A DNA stretch of 64,000 bases. It comes from Paracoccaceae bacterium (GTDB lineage: Bacteria > Pseudomonadota > Alphaproteobacteria > Rhodobacterales > Rhodobacteraceae). Location of the stretch: positions 1 through 64,000 of the forward strand of contig JALSJM010000016.1 in NCBI GenBank assembly GCA_026989355.1, read 5' to 3'. Both the position numbers and the translations under genes were made by a program. This document shows, piece after piece, positions 49,289 to 60,646 of this stretch. The stretch's first letter is position 1, and each line of letters begins with the position of its first letter. Under the pieces are notes generated by a model, which was not told where the DNA came from, searched no databases, and saw nothing but the letters and a program-made list of their open reading frames with translations.

Positions 49289-50482
49289 TCAAAGCCCCGT
49301 CCTGTGGGCGCGGGCAGCAAAGAAGATGCCCGAAGGGCTCTCGGCCGCGATCTCGCCCAGCTTTTCGAAACTGCGGGTATCGTGGATGTCGATCCGGTTT
49401 CCGTCGCGCACCGAGATCCACACCTCGGCCCCGCGCGGCGCAAATTCCATATGCAGAACCGCAGGCCCCGGGCGGAACTGATGGATCACTTTTTTCGTAA
49501 TTGCATCAATTACCTGAACGGTATCATTCAGGGGATGCGCGAAGTTTACCCAGATCTGCCGCCCGTCGGGCCGGGCAATGGCAAAGACCGGCTGGCCATG
49601 GGTGGGGGTGCGGGCCACTTCCTCAAGGCTTCTTCGATCCACCCAGAGCACCTCGTGCAGACCCACTGCCGGCAGCACGAAGAGATCCCCCGCCAGCGCC
49701 CAGCCTTCGAGATGGGGCATCTTGTAAACCGGCAGGGTTTCATCATGCGCGGCATAACCGGCCAGAAAGGGGCGCGGTGCGGGACGTTCCTGCCACAGGT
49801 CAAGTGCGGTCAGATGATCGTCGCCGAAAAGTCCGGCAACATAGGTGCGCCCGTCAGAGGTGACGAGGCCGTCATAGGGGCGGTTGCCGATGCCGGATAT
49901 CTTCGTGAGCCGCGGCGTCATGCCGGCCGCGAAATCGGCGATCCAGGTTTCGCCCGCATCCCACAGGGAAAAGACGAAACGCCGCCCCGGTGCGTCCACC
50001 AGGCCAACGGTTTTCGACCGCGTGGGAATATCGGCCACCTGGACAAGCGTATCGGCATCGAATACCCGGATCCCGCCGGGCTCGTAGTTGGAAACCGCAA
50101 TCAGGCGCCCATCGTCAGAGATCGCGCCGCCAATGGAATTGCCCGCCTGCATGACCCGCGCCGCGATTTCCCCCGCCGGGATGTCCACCTTCGTCAGGCC
50201 GCCATCGCGACCGAACACATAGGCAAAGCGCTCGTCGGGGGAATAGACCAGCGATGCATGGGAGAGATCGCCAAGGCCGGTGATGCGCTTCAGCGCCGCG
50301 CGCGCGATACGGTCCACCAGCAGAAGCGATCCCGAGGCGCGCTCGACCACGAGGCCCAGCCCGCCGGTGGCACGAACCGGAGAACATGCGGCCGAAGCGG
50401 CCCGGACAGCCCCCCCGCCCCCCGCCCCGGCAAGGGTGAGCGTGGCGGCAGAGCCAAGCAGGATGCTGCGTCGGGCGATCAT
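49289..50482 (-). CDS. nirF: heme d1 biosynthesis protein NirF
   Basis: Beta-propeller protein of 397 residues related to the d1 domain of NirS but without a heme c motif. The N-terminal IARRSILLGSA is a twin-arginine-type signal, so the protein is periplasmic. A cysteine follows (SAACSP), but the preceding residues are not a good lipobox. Typical blocks are SLVYSPDERFAYVFGRDGG and ISDDGRLIAVSNYEPGGIRV. AAGGAG lies before the ATG at 50482. It takes part in heme d1 assembly upstream of NirN. Confidence 0.92.
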   Translation of the reverse strand: MIARRSILLGSAATLTLAGAGGGGAVRAASAACSPVRATGGLGLVVERASGSLLLVDRIARAALKRITGLGDLSHASLVYSPDERFAYVFGRDGGLTKVDIPAGEIAARVMQAGNSIGGAISDDGRLIAVSNYEPGGIRVFDADTLVQVADIPTRSKTVGLVDAPGRRFVFSLWDAGETWIADFAAGMTPRLTKISGIGNRPYDGLVTSDGRTYVAGLFGDDHLTALDLWQERPAPRPFLAGYAAHDETLPVYKMPHLEGWALAGDLFVLPAVGLHEVLWVDRRSLEEVARTPTHGQPVFAIARPDGRQIWVNFAHPLNDTVQVIDAITKKVIHQFRPGPAVLHMEFAPRGAEVWISVRDGNRIDIHDTRSFEKLGEIAAESPSGIFFAARAHRTGL

Positions 50483-50901
50483 GGCTGTTCTCCTTCTTCC
50501 GGTTCCGCGCCGGCTTCGCTGGCAAGCAGATATCCGGCGATCCACAAGGCCTCGTCTTCGCTCAGCAGCGGCCGCCAGGGGGGCATGGGCGTATCGGGAA
50601 TTCCGTCAAGGATGACGGCCGCCAGATCACCGGCGGTGCGCCCGGCAAGGGCAGAGGCCCGGATATCGGGGCCAAGCCCCCCCTTCAGGGTGATGCCGTG
50701 GCACGCGCCGCAGTCCTGACGGATGAAACGGGTGAGCGCGACAGCCCGTTCCGGCGCGATTGCAGGGCGAATTGCGGAAACGGAACGGGAAGGAACACCG
50801 GCCCCTTCCGCCATGCCCTCCCCGATCCACGGCCATGTGATCCCGGCCAGGATCCCGGTCATCAGGATGCCGGTCCGGGCCATCCCCCCGCCCCTAGGCA
50901 T
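50479..50901 (-). CDS. nirC: cytochrome c55x NirC
   Basis: Small periplasmic cytochrome c of 140 residues with a signal peptide (about 1-32) and one heme site CGACH (Cys64, Cys67, His68). It can carry electrons to NirS or help its maturation. The ATG at 50901 overlaps the nirE end by 8 bp; ATG 50883 with AGGGGCGGGG upstream is a good alternative. It overlaps nirF by 4 bp. Confidence 0.88.
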   Translation of the reverse strand: MPRGGGMARTGILMTGILAGITWPWIGEGMAEGAGVPSRSVSAIRPAIAPERAVALTRFIRQDCGACHGITLKGGLGPDIRASALAGRTAGDLAAVILDGIPDTPMPPWRPLLSEDEALWIAGYLLASEAGAEPEEGEQP

Positions 50902-51697
50902 GAGCCGCCACTCCGAGCCGACGGCGGGTTTCGCCCGGGAACCCATCCGTCACGGGCATTCCCTCTTCCCGCAGACCAAGCGCGGCGACCTCGCCCACGA
51001 TGAACAGCACCGGTCCTTCGGGCGCCGCGCGTTTCACCGCACCGGCCACATGGGCAAGATCGGAAAGGATGCGGTGTTCATCGGGGGTGGTGGCATTCGA
51101 TATCGCCAGCACCGGCGTATCCCCGGCACGCCCCTGCGCGATCAGGCGCAGGGCGATCTCGGCCATGTTGACCGCGCCCATGTAGATCACCAGCGTGGTT
51201 TCCCCATGGGCCAGCCCGGACCAGTCCAGATCAAGGGGGCGGCCGCCCATGCGGTGGCCGGTGACATAGCGCACGCCGCTGGCAAGCCCCCGGTGGGTGA
51301 GCGGCACCCCGGCCGAAGCGGCAGCGCCCTGGGCTGCGGTAATTCCGGGGCAGACATCCACGGCCACCCCCCGTGCCCGCAGCCAGGCTGCCTCTTCCCC
51401 GCCGCGCCCGAAGATGAAGGGATCTCCCCCCTTGAGGCGCACCACGTCAAGCCCCTCGCGGGCCAGTTCATGCAGGATCTCGTTGATCCGCTCCTGCGGC
51501 ACGCTGTGATGGCCCGGTGCCTTGCCCACCGGAATCACCCGGGCCCGCGCCGGCGCAAGCGCCAGGATCCCGGGGGGCACCAGGCGATCATGCACGATCA
51601 CATCCGCCCCTTCGATCAGCCGCAGCGCCCGCAGCGTCAGCAACTCGGGGTTTCCCGGCCCCGCGCCCACCAGATGCACCCGTCCCGTCTGTCCCAT
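50894..51697 (-). CDS. nirE: uroporphyrinogen-III C-methyltransferase NirE
   Basis: SUMT-family enzyme of 267 residues. SAM-binding segments GAGPGNPELLTLRA and RLKGGDPFIFGRGGEE are present, as is GITAAQGAAA. It methylates uroporphyrinogen III to precorrin-2, the branch point to siroheme and heme d1. It is separate from any CysG-type dehydrogenase/chelatase domain, so those activities must come from elsewhere (the CbiX-like protein is one candidate). It follows nirS after a 77-bp gap holding a strong hairpin. Confidence 0.94.
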   Translation of the reverse strand: MGQTGRVHLVGAGPGNPELLTLRALRLIEGADVIVHDRLVPPGILALAPARARVIPVGKAPGHHSVPQERINEILHELAREGLDVVRLKGGDPFIFGRGGEEAAWLRARGVAVDVCPGITAAQGAAASAGVPLTHRGLASGVRYVTGHRMGGRPLDLDWSGLAHGETTLVIYMGAVNMAEIALRLIAQGRAGDTPVLAISNATTPDEHRILSDLAHVAGAVKRAAPEGPVLFIVGEVAALGLREEGMPVTDGFPGETRRRLGVAAHA

Positions 51698-51734
51698 GCC
51701 TCAAGTTCCTGCGCTGATTTTCCGTAAATGCCGT

Positions 51735-51759
51735 CCGGGGCGGCACAAGGCCGCCCCGG
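51735..51759 (-). terminator. intercistronic hairpin between nirS and nirE
   Basis: CCGGGGCGGC and GCCGCCCCGG form a perfect 10-bp stem with loop ACAAG (CTTGT on the nir strand), 15 bp after the nirS stop. No T-run follows, so it may be a partial terminator or an RNA-stabilising structure that raises nirS mRNA above that of the biosynthesis genes. Confidence 0.65.
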
Positions 51760-51774
51760 GGTGGGTGACCGGCG

Positions 51775-54128
<2,354 letters not shown>

Positions 54129-54140
54129 GGAGACGAACCG

Positions 54141-55502
54141 ATGAAATATCAGACACAGAAGATCGCCCATGCGTATTTCCTGGTGGCCATGATCCTGTTT
54201 GCGGTTCAGGTCACGATGGGCCTGCTGCTGGCCTGGATCTACATCTATCCCAACACGCTGGCAGAAACCCTTCCCTTCAGCATCCTGCGAATGCTGCACA
54301 CCAACAGCCTTGTCGTCTGGCTGCTGACCGGCTTCTTCGGCGCCGCCTATTTCCTGATTCCCGAAGAGGCCGAGCGCGAAATACACTCGCCCACGCTGGC
54401 CTATGTGCAGCTTGCGATCCTGGTGCTCGGCACTGCTGGCGTGGTGCTGACCTATACCTTCAACCTGTTCGAGGGAAACTGGTTGCTGGGCAAGGAGGGG
54501 CGTGAGTTCCTCGAACAGCCCAAATGGGTGAAGGCAGGTATCGTGGTGGCGGCGCTGATCTTCCTCTACAACGTCACGCTGACGGTGCTGAAGGGCCGCA
54601 AGACGGTGATCAGCAACATCCTGCTGATCGGCCTGTGGGGGCTGGCACTGCTGTTCCTGTTCGCCTTCTACAACCCGGCCAATCTCAGCCTCGACAAGAA
54701 ATACTGGTGGTATGTGATCCACCTGTGGGTGGAAGGCGTGTGGGAGCTGATCATGGCCGCGATCCTCGCCTATCTGATGCTCAAGCTCACCGGGGTTGAC
54801 CGCGAAGTGGTAGAGAAATGGCTCTATATCATCGCCGCCACGGCGCTGTTTTCGGGCATTCTCGGCACCGGCCATCACTATTACTGGATCGGCACGCCCG
54901 GCTACTGGCAGTGGATCGGCTCGATCTTCTCGGCGCTCGAAGTGGTTCCCTTCTTCGCAATGATGAGCTTTGCCTTCGTCATGGTCTGGAAGGGGCGACG
55001 CGATCACCCCAACAAGGCGGCGCTGCTGTGGAGCCTGGGCTGCGCCACGCTTGCCTTCTTCGGGGCCGGGGTGTGGGGGTTCATGCACACCCTGCATGGC
55101 GTCAACTACTACAGCCACGGCACCCAGATCACGGCAGCGCACGGCCACCTTGCCTTCTACGGGGCCTATGTCTGCCTCAACCTGGCGATATTCACCTATG
55201 CCATGCCGATCCTGAAGGGCCGCGATCCCTATAACCAGGTGCTCAACATGGCAAGCTTCTGGCTGATGTCCGGGGGCGTCGTGTTCATGACCTTCGTGCT
55301 GACCTTCGCCGGCGCCATCCAGACCCACATGCAGCGTGTGCTGGGCGAATACTTCATGGATGTGCAGGACGGCCTGTGGCTGTTCTATGCCATGCGCTTC
55401 GGCGCGGGGCTGGCGGTGGTGCTGGGGGCGCTGCTTTACATCTATGCGGTGCTGGTGCCCCGGCGCGAGATCATCGCACCCGCCGATACGCCGGCCGAGT
55501 AG
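54141..55502 (+). CDS. norB: nitric oxide reductase subunit B
   Basis: Twelve-helix heme b/b3/non-heme iron subunit of cytochrome c-dependent NO reductase, 453 residues, without the N-terminal quinol-oxidising extension of qNor. Histidine-bearing segments include LHTNSLVVWLLTGFFG, VIHLWVEGVWELIMA, GTGHHYYWIG and AAHGHLAFYGAYV, matching the metal-binding histidines and the functional glutamates of cNOR. GAGGAG precedes the ATG. It reduces 2 NO to N2O. Confidence 0.97.
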   Translation: MKYQTQKIAHAYFLVAMILFAVQVTMGLLLAWIYIYPNTLAETLPFSILRMLHTNSLVVWLLTGFFGAAYFLIPEEAEREIHSPTLAYVQLAILVLGTAGVVLTYTFNLFEGNWLLGKEGREFLEQPKWVKAGIVVAALIFLYNVTLTVLKGRKTVISNILLIGLWGLALLFLFAFYNPANLSLDKKYWWYVIHLWVEGVWELIMAAILAYLMLKLTGVDREVVEKWLYIIAATALFSGILGTGHHYYWIGTPGYWQWIGSIFSALEVVPFFAMMSFAFVMVWKGRRDHPNKAALLWSLGCATLAFFGAGVWGFMHTLHGVNYYSHGTQITAAHGHLAFYGAYVCLNLAIFTYAMPILKGRDPYNQVLNMASFWLMSGGVVFMTFVLTFAGAIQTHMQRVLGEYFMDVQDGLWLFYAMRFGAGLAVVLGALLYIYAVLVPRREIIAPADTPAE

Positions 55503-55513
55503 GGAGAGCCGCC

Positions 55514-56329
55514 ATGGCAATGGACGGATCCGCAAGACTGCGCGAGGGGGCGACCACCGCCCCCTTCTATCTGCCCCAGGGGGACGAGTGCGAGGTCTTC
55601 GAGGCCGCGCACCGCAATACCCTGCCGGTGCTGCTGAAGGGTCCGACCGGCTGCGGCAAGACACGTTTCGTGAGCCACATGGCCGCGCGCCTCGGGCGGC
55701 CTCTCCATACCGTGGCCTGCCATGACGATCTTTCCGCCGCCGACCTGATCGGACGCTACCTGCTGAAAGGCGGCGAAACGGTCTGGATCGACGGGCCGCT
55801 GACGCGCGCCGTGCGCGAGGGCGCAATCTGCTATCTGGACGAGGTGGTGGAAGCCAGGAAGGATGTGACCGTGGTGCTGCATCCGCTGACCGACGATCGC
55901 CGCATCCTGCCGATCGACCGCACCGGCGAGGAACTGACCGCCGCCCCCGGCTTCATGCTCGTGGTCTCCTACAACCCGGGCTATCAGAACATCCTGAAAA
56001 CCCTGAAACCCTCGACCCGTCAGCGTTTCATCGCGCTTGAATTCGGCTTCCCCCCGCCAGATCTGGAAACCGAGGTAGTGGCCGCCGAAAGCGGGCTTGC
56101 CCCCGAGCAGGTGAAGCCGCTGGTGCGTCTTGCGGGGAAGCTCAGGGCACTCAGGGGGCAGGATCTCGAAGAAGGGGTTTCGACGCGGCTCATCGTCTAT
56201 GCCGCCACACTCATTCATCAGGGCATGCCGGTGGAACGCGCGATCCGCGCGGCCATGATCGAACCCCTCAGCGACGACGAAGATGTGAAACGCGGCCTCC
56301 TCGATCTCGTCACGGCCATTTTCGGGTGA
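55514..56329 (+). CDS. norQ: MoxR-type AAA ATPase NorQ
   Basis: CbbQ/NirQ/NorQ ATPase of 271 residues. Walker A GPTGCGKT is at 43-50, Walker B is AICYLDEVVEAR, and sensor elements lie in VVSYNPGYQ and STRQRFIAL. It works with NorD to insert or activate the non-heme iron site of NorB. The start MAMDG at 55514 follows GGGAGAG; the second ATG at 55520 is possible. Two to three small gaps separate it from norB and norD. Confidence 0.95.
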   Translation: MAMDGSARLREGATTAPFYLPQGDECEVFEAAHRNTLPVLLKGPTGCGKTRFVSHMAARLGRPLHTVACHDDLSAADLIGRYLLKGGETVWIDGPLTRAVREGAICYLDEVVEARKDVTVVLHPLTDDRRILPIDRTGEELTAAPGFMLVVSYNPGYQNILKTLKPSTRQRFIALEFGFPPPDLETEVVAAESGLAPEQVKPLVRLAGKLRALRGQDLEEGVSTRLIVYAATLIHQGMPVERAIRAAMIEPLSDDEDVKRGLLDLVTAIFG

Positions 56330-56338
56330 GGCTGCGCC

Positions 56339-58312
56339 GTGGCACGGATCGAGATCGAGCCATGGGAGCCCGAGGAAACCGTCGGGAAACTGTGGCACGC
56401 ATTTGCCAGCCGTCTTGATGCGCCCGCCGCGCATCAGGAGGCTGCGGTCAGCCTTGCCGAGGTTGGCGGGCGGCTGGCAGTCTTTTTCCGCGCCCTCGGG
56501 GGCAGGCCCGGAACCGAACTGCGGGCAGTGGGCGATGAGGTGAGCCGCCACCGCATCAGTCTCAGGCGCCGTCTTGGAACCGATGCCGATCATGTGCCGC
56601 GCGCCAGCTTCGATGGCGAAGTGCTGCGCCTGCCCGAACGCCTTGCCGTCTTTCCCTCGCGCGAGGCCAACGGCGCGCTCTATCTCTGGCTTGCGGCCCT
56701 GCTGGCCCATGCACCCCGTCCGCAGATGGCCGAAGACCCCCTGCAGAACGATCTTCTTGCCCTGCGTGGCGCCCGACACATGGAAGCCGCCACCCTGGCC
56801 GGGGCCCCGGGGCTTGGCTGCCTGCGCAGGGCGCTTGCTGCGGGCACCCTGCACCTGCGGCGCGGCCTGCCCCGCCTGCCCCCCGCCGAAGCCGACCTCG
56901 AAGCGGTGATCCTTCACCTGCTGGGCGCGCAGGATCCCCTTCCACCCACAGCACAGGCCATGCTGGCAGCCGTGAACAGCAGAGATCCCGGCGCGGCAGG
57001 CGCCTTCGGCGCCCCGCGCGGCTATCGCCCCTTTCGCCCGGTGCCGATCTGGCCCGAATTGCGCGAACACGGTTTCAGCGCCCGCACCGACGTCGAGACC
57101 CGCGCCGCCGACCCGGCTGACGAGCCCCCCGCCGAGGAAGGCGGCGGACGGCAGAAGCATCACCGCGCCCGCCGGCGGCGCGCCGAACGCCCCGAACGGC
57201 GCGACAGCCTGATCCTGCACAAGTTCGAAGCGATCCTTTCCTGGGCTCAGTTTCTCAATCTGAACCGCCGGGTGGATGACGAGGACGATCCCGACAACGC
57301 CCGCAAGGCCGCCGACGATCAGGAAGAGCTGGCCCTTGCGCAGGTTTCGAAAACCCCGGCCACGCGCCTGAAGCTGCACCTCGACCTTGCCCCCGAGGAT
57401 GTGGCGCGCGAACGGCTCTCGGATGTTGTCACCTATCCCGAATGGGATGCGCGCGCGGGCAGCTATCTGCCAGATCACGTGCGTGTGCTCTCCAGCACCG
57501 CCGAACCGGCCGGCGAACCGCCCGCATTTCGCGCCGATCCGCGCGCCCGCCGGCGCATCGAGCAGGTGCGCCGTCGCTTCGAGGCCCTGCGGCCTGGGCG
57601 GGTGATTACTGCGGGCCATCTTGACGGCGACGATCTGGATATCGAAGCCGCGGTGCGCCTGCATGCCGACATCCGGGCCAGCGGCGAGGGCAGCGAGCGC
57701 ATCTGGCGCCAGAGCCGCCCGGTGACGCGCGATCTGGCGGTGTCGATCCTGCTTGATGTCTCGCGCTCGACCGAAAGCGCCGTCAGCGAAGGGCGCGCGG
57801 TGATCGACGTGGAGCGCGAGGCGCTGGCGGCGCTGGCCTGGGGGCTTGATGCCTGCGGCGATGACTTCGCCATCCATGCCTTTTCATCGCTGAAGCGCGA
57901 TCGGGTCTATATGCAGTCATGCAAGGATTTCGGCGAAGCCATGTCACCCCTGGTAGAAGACCGCATCGGCGCGCTCAGGCCCGGCTTCTATACCCGCCTC
58001 GGCGCTGCCATCCGCCACTGCTCGGCAGAGCTGGGCAAACAGATGCGGAAACGCCGCCTGCTTCTGGTCATCACCGACGGCAAGCCCAACGATCTTGACC
58101 ATTACGAGGGCCACCACGGCATTGAAGATACCCGCATGGCCGTGCGCGAGGCCCGGCGCGCCGGGCAGTCGGTATTTGCCGTCGCCATCGATCGCAATGC
58201 CCGCGCGTGGTTTGCCCGCATGTTCGGGCGCGGCGGCTTTTCGGTGATCGCGCACCCCGACCGCCTGACCGCCGCATTGCCGATGATCTATCGCGAACTG
58301 GTGGGCGCGTGA
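56339..58312 (+). CDS. norD: NorD, VWA-domain NO reductase activation protein
   Basis: Cytoplasmic protein of 657 residues. The N-terminal region is helical, the middle (about 255-330) is charged and variable, and the C-terminal 190 residues form a von Willebrand factor A domain. Its MIDAS motif is DVSRSTES, and VITDGKPND is also visible. The GTG start at 56339 follows the norQ stop by 9 bp. It cooperates with NorQ in NorB maturation. No norE or norF follows; the operon ends at the convergent MATE gene 27 bp later. Confidence 0.93.
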   Translation: MARIEIEPWEPEETVGKLWHAFASRLDAPAAHQEAAVSLAEVGGRLAVFFRALGGRPGTELRAVGDEVSRHRISLRRRLGTDADHVPRASFDGEVLRLPERLAVFPSREANGALYLWLAALLAHAPRPQMAEDPLQNDLLALRGARHMEAATLAGAPGLGCLRRALAAGTLHLRRGLPRLPPAEADLEAVILHLLGAQDPLPPTAQAMLAAVNSRDPGAAGAFGAPRGYRPFRPVPIWPELREHGFSARTDVETRAADPADEPPAEEGGGRQKHHRARRRRAERPERRDSLILHKFEAILSWAQFLNLNRRVDDEDDPDNARKAADDQEELALAQVSKTPATRLKLHLDLAPEDVARERLSDVVTYPEWDARAGSYLPDHVRVLSSTAEPAGEPPAFRADPRARRRIEQVRRRFEALRPGRVITAGHLDGDDLDIEAAVRLHADIRASGEGSERIWRQSRPVTRDLAVSILLDVSRSTESAVSEGRAVIDVEREALAALAWGLDACGDDFAIHAFSSLKRDRVYMQSCKDFGEAMSPLVEDRIGALRPGFYTRLGAAIRHCSAELGKQMRKRRLLLVITDGKPNDLDHYEGHHGIEDTRMAVREARRAGQSVFAVAIDRNARAWFARMFGRGGFSVIAHPDRLTAALPMIYRELVGA

Positions 58313-58339
58313 AACAGGAACAGGGCCACGGGCCCGCCC

Positions 58340-59722
58340 CTATCCGGCCGCCGGGGCAACCGTCGGCGGCATCTGCCCCACCCGCCTGGCCAGATGCCAG
58401 AACCGCCACATCAGCAGCCCCCCGGCAACCGTCAGCCCGACAACCAGCCCCAGCCATATCCCGACAGCGCCAAGCCCGACCACGAAGCCCAGAACATGGC
58501 CCGCCCCCAGCCCCAGCGGCCAATAGGCCAGGGCGGCGATCAGCATCGGCACGCGCGTATCGCCAATGCCCCGCAACAGCCCCAGCGCCATGACCTGGGT
58601 GGCATCGGCCAGCTGGAACAGCGCCGCCACCACCAGCAAACTGCGCCCGATTCCGATGATCGGCCCGCGCATCGGATCGTCAGGAGAAAGGAACAGTCCG
58701 ATGATGCCTTCGGGAAACAGCAGGAAGGCGGCAATCATCAGCAGGGCAAAGCCGAACGACAGCGCAACCGCCACGCGCGCCCCGTCAAGCAGACAGATGC
58801 GCTCGCCCCGCCCCACAGCGCTTCCGGCCCGCACCGTGGCCGCATTGGAAAGCCCCACATGCACCATGAAGGCCATCGCCACCGCCTGCAGCGCAATGCC
58901 ATGAGCGGCCAGCTGATCGACCCCGAGCCATCCCACCATGACCGCCGTTGCCATGAACAGCCCGGTTTCCGAAAGCTGCGTCAGCCCGATCGGCAGGCCC
59001 AGCCGGAAAACCCCCCTCAGCGCCCCGGGATCAAGGCGGTAAAAGCGCATGAACAGTGCGTGGCCGGGCAGCACCCGCCGTATGTGAAGGGCCAGCAGAA
59101 GGGCGCTCATCACCTGCACCCCGACCGAAGCCACCGCCGCCCCGCGCACCCCCATTTCAGGGGCACCCCAGTTGCCGAAGATCAGCATGTGATTGACAAG
59201 GATGTTCAGCCCCACCGCCCCCAGTGTCACAAGCAGGATGGACCAGGTGCGCTCAAGCGCCGAAAGACAGCTGCGCAACACCATCACCACAAGCGCCGGC
59301 AGGGTGCCCCAGCAGGCGATGCGCAGATAATCCTGCGCCAGCAACGACAGCGCGCCTTCCTGCCCCAGGGCCCGCAGAACCGGCGCCGACCAGAACATCA
59401 ATGGCAGCACCAGAACCGCATGAACCAGCGAAACATGCATCCCCGCACGAACCACCCGGCGCACATGGTGCCGATCGCCCCGCGCCTCCGCGGTTGCCAC
59501 CATCGGCGCCACCGCCATGCCGAATCCGGCACCGATGACAAACAGCATGAACCAGTAGGACCCCGCCAGCGTTACCGCAGCAAGCGCGCGCGTGTCATAC
59601 CAGCCCAGCATCAGCGTGTCGGTCACGTGGATGGCGAACTGCGCAACCTGACTGCCGATCAGAGGCAGCCCCAGCGCCAGGATCGCCCGGGCATGGGCCC
59701 GATATGAAAGGGGCTCGACCAT
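58340..59722 (-). CDS. MATE family efflux transporter
   Basis: Membrane protein of 460 residues with twelve predicted helices in two similar halves. ALGLPLIGSQVAQFAIHVTD at the start and GLPIGLTQLSETGLFMA in the middle are typical MATE TM1/TM7 segments (NorM-like). It is expected to export cationic drugs or metabolites with Na+ or H+. AGGGAA precedes the ATG. It is convergent with norD. Confidence 0.9.
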   Translation of the reverse strand: MVEPLSYRAHARAILALGLPLIGSQVAQFAIHVTDTLMLGWYDTRALAAVTLAGSYWFMLFVIGAGFGMAVAPMVATAEARGDRHHVRRVVRAGMHVSLVHAVLVLPLMFWSAPVLRALGQEGALSLLAQDYLRIACWGTLPALVVMVLRSCLSALERTWSILLVTLGAVGLNILVNHMLIFGNWGAPEMGVRGAAVASVGVQVMSALLLALHIRRVLPGHALFMRFYRLDPGALRGVFRLGLPIGLTQLSETGLFMATAVMVGWLGVDQLAAHGIALQAVAMAFMVHVGLSNAATVRAGSAVGRGERICLLDGARVAVALSFGFALLMIAAFLLFPEGIIGLFLSPDDPMRGPIIGIGRSLLVVAALFQLADATQVMALGLLRGIGDTRVPMLIAALAYWPLGLGAGHVLGFVVGLGAVGIWLGLVVGLTVAGGLLMWRFWHLARRVGQMPPTVAPAAG

Positions 59723-60057
59723 GTTTCCCTATAGAGCGCAACACACACACACTCAAGGCCGCACCGCTCGCGCAAGGACATGGCCCCGGTGCCGCCGGGC
59801 AGAAAGGCAGCGACCGGCAAGGCCGGCCGCCAGTTGGTCTTGCCTGTTCGTGGAATGAATGCCGCCTGTCGCCATGCCTTGCCGCTTGCGGATCGTCAGA
59901 CACCAGACAGAGCGCAATACCGCCCGAAATGCCTGTTTCCGGTCCGGGAGAGGAGCATGAAGGGGAGCCCCTCGACCGGCCAGCGGCCTTTCCCCGCAGG
60001 CGGGCGGCCTCCCGGACGGTTTTCCCTGCTCATGAATACCCTGCCGTCTGATACGCT

Positions 60058-60216
60058 TCAGAGAAAGATGTTCCGAGCCTCGCAGCGGCGTGTCCGGAAC
60101 ACCGGGCCGATACGCAGACCGCACCGGTCACGCCGATCACCCCGAGACATGGCCTGGCGTGCCCGAAGGGCGATTTCACGGCCGAGCCGTGCTTTTTCAA
60201 GAAGATCTTCGTGCAT
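60058..60216 (-). CDS. possible small protein of 52 residues
   Basis: The frame begins MHEDLLEKARLGREIALRAR and has a plausible ribosome site AAAGGGG 8 bp upstream. The first 25 residues could form an amphipathic helix; the rest is Arg- and Cys-rich without a recognised motif. No homologue is recognised. Alternative frames in the same place look worse. Coding status is doubtful. Confidence 0.3.
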   Translation of the reverse strand: MHEDLLEKARLGREIALRARQAMSRGDRRDRCGLRIGPVFRTRRCEARNIFL

Positions 60217-60423
60217 GTCAATTCCCCTTTCGTCAGTTCAGATCGCCATGCCGTTTGCCCGGCTTTCCATCGGGCGATCTCTGTTCTTCGTGCGTTTCAC
60301 TTTGTGATCAAATTTGGGCGAAATTTTGTCACAAGATACAATTTTTACGTGTATTTCGGGAAGTTCCCGCTTTCGCCCGACAGAGGGCACAAGATCGGAA
60401 ACATTAAGATCTAATGGTAATCT

Positions 60424-60449
60424 GCTGATTATTATCAATAATAGTCAGC
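60424..60449. repeat. 26-bp near-perfect palindrome in AT-rich gap
   Basis: Arms GCTGATTATTAT and ATAATAGTCAGC flank a central CA; all pairs match except one (T60429 against G60444). The AT-rich core resembles metal-regulator (Fur-like) operators in general form, but it does not match a known consensus. It could also form a hairpin in RNA. The nearest downstream genes on the minus strand are the small ORF and the MATE gene. Confidence 0.7.
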
Positions 60450-60646
60450 GTAATTCCGGGTGCCAAGACCTTCGGTATTGCGTTCGGGAAAGGGCAGATA
60501 TACCGCCCCATCAAACTATACAACCTGCAATTGTTTTTTCTCTACCGTTTTGATGCCATATTTCTGCCACATTTCATCTGCCGCCATCGCCCGGCAAGAA
60601 TGCGTGCCCCGGGAATCACGCCCGTGGCACCGGGGTGGCACGGAAG

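Larger units (their letters stand above)
59723..60646. other. 924-bp region without a well-supported gene, partly AT-rich
   Basis: The left half has normal GC content and only unconvincing reading frames. The segment from about 60,280 to 60,590 is clearly richer in A+T than the rest of the window. It carries two inverted repeats: CGGGAA-G-TTCCCG (60357-60369) and a 26-bp near-palindrome (60424-60449). A possible 52-residue ORF lies at 60058-60216. The region may hold regulatory sites, a small RNA or remnants of transferred DNA. Confidence 0.6.

Noticed and set aside
60603-60642. Inverted repeat CGTGCC...GGCACG just after the ppk2 stop as a terminator
   Set aside because: The inner stem is broken and no T-run follows on the minus strand.
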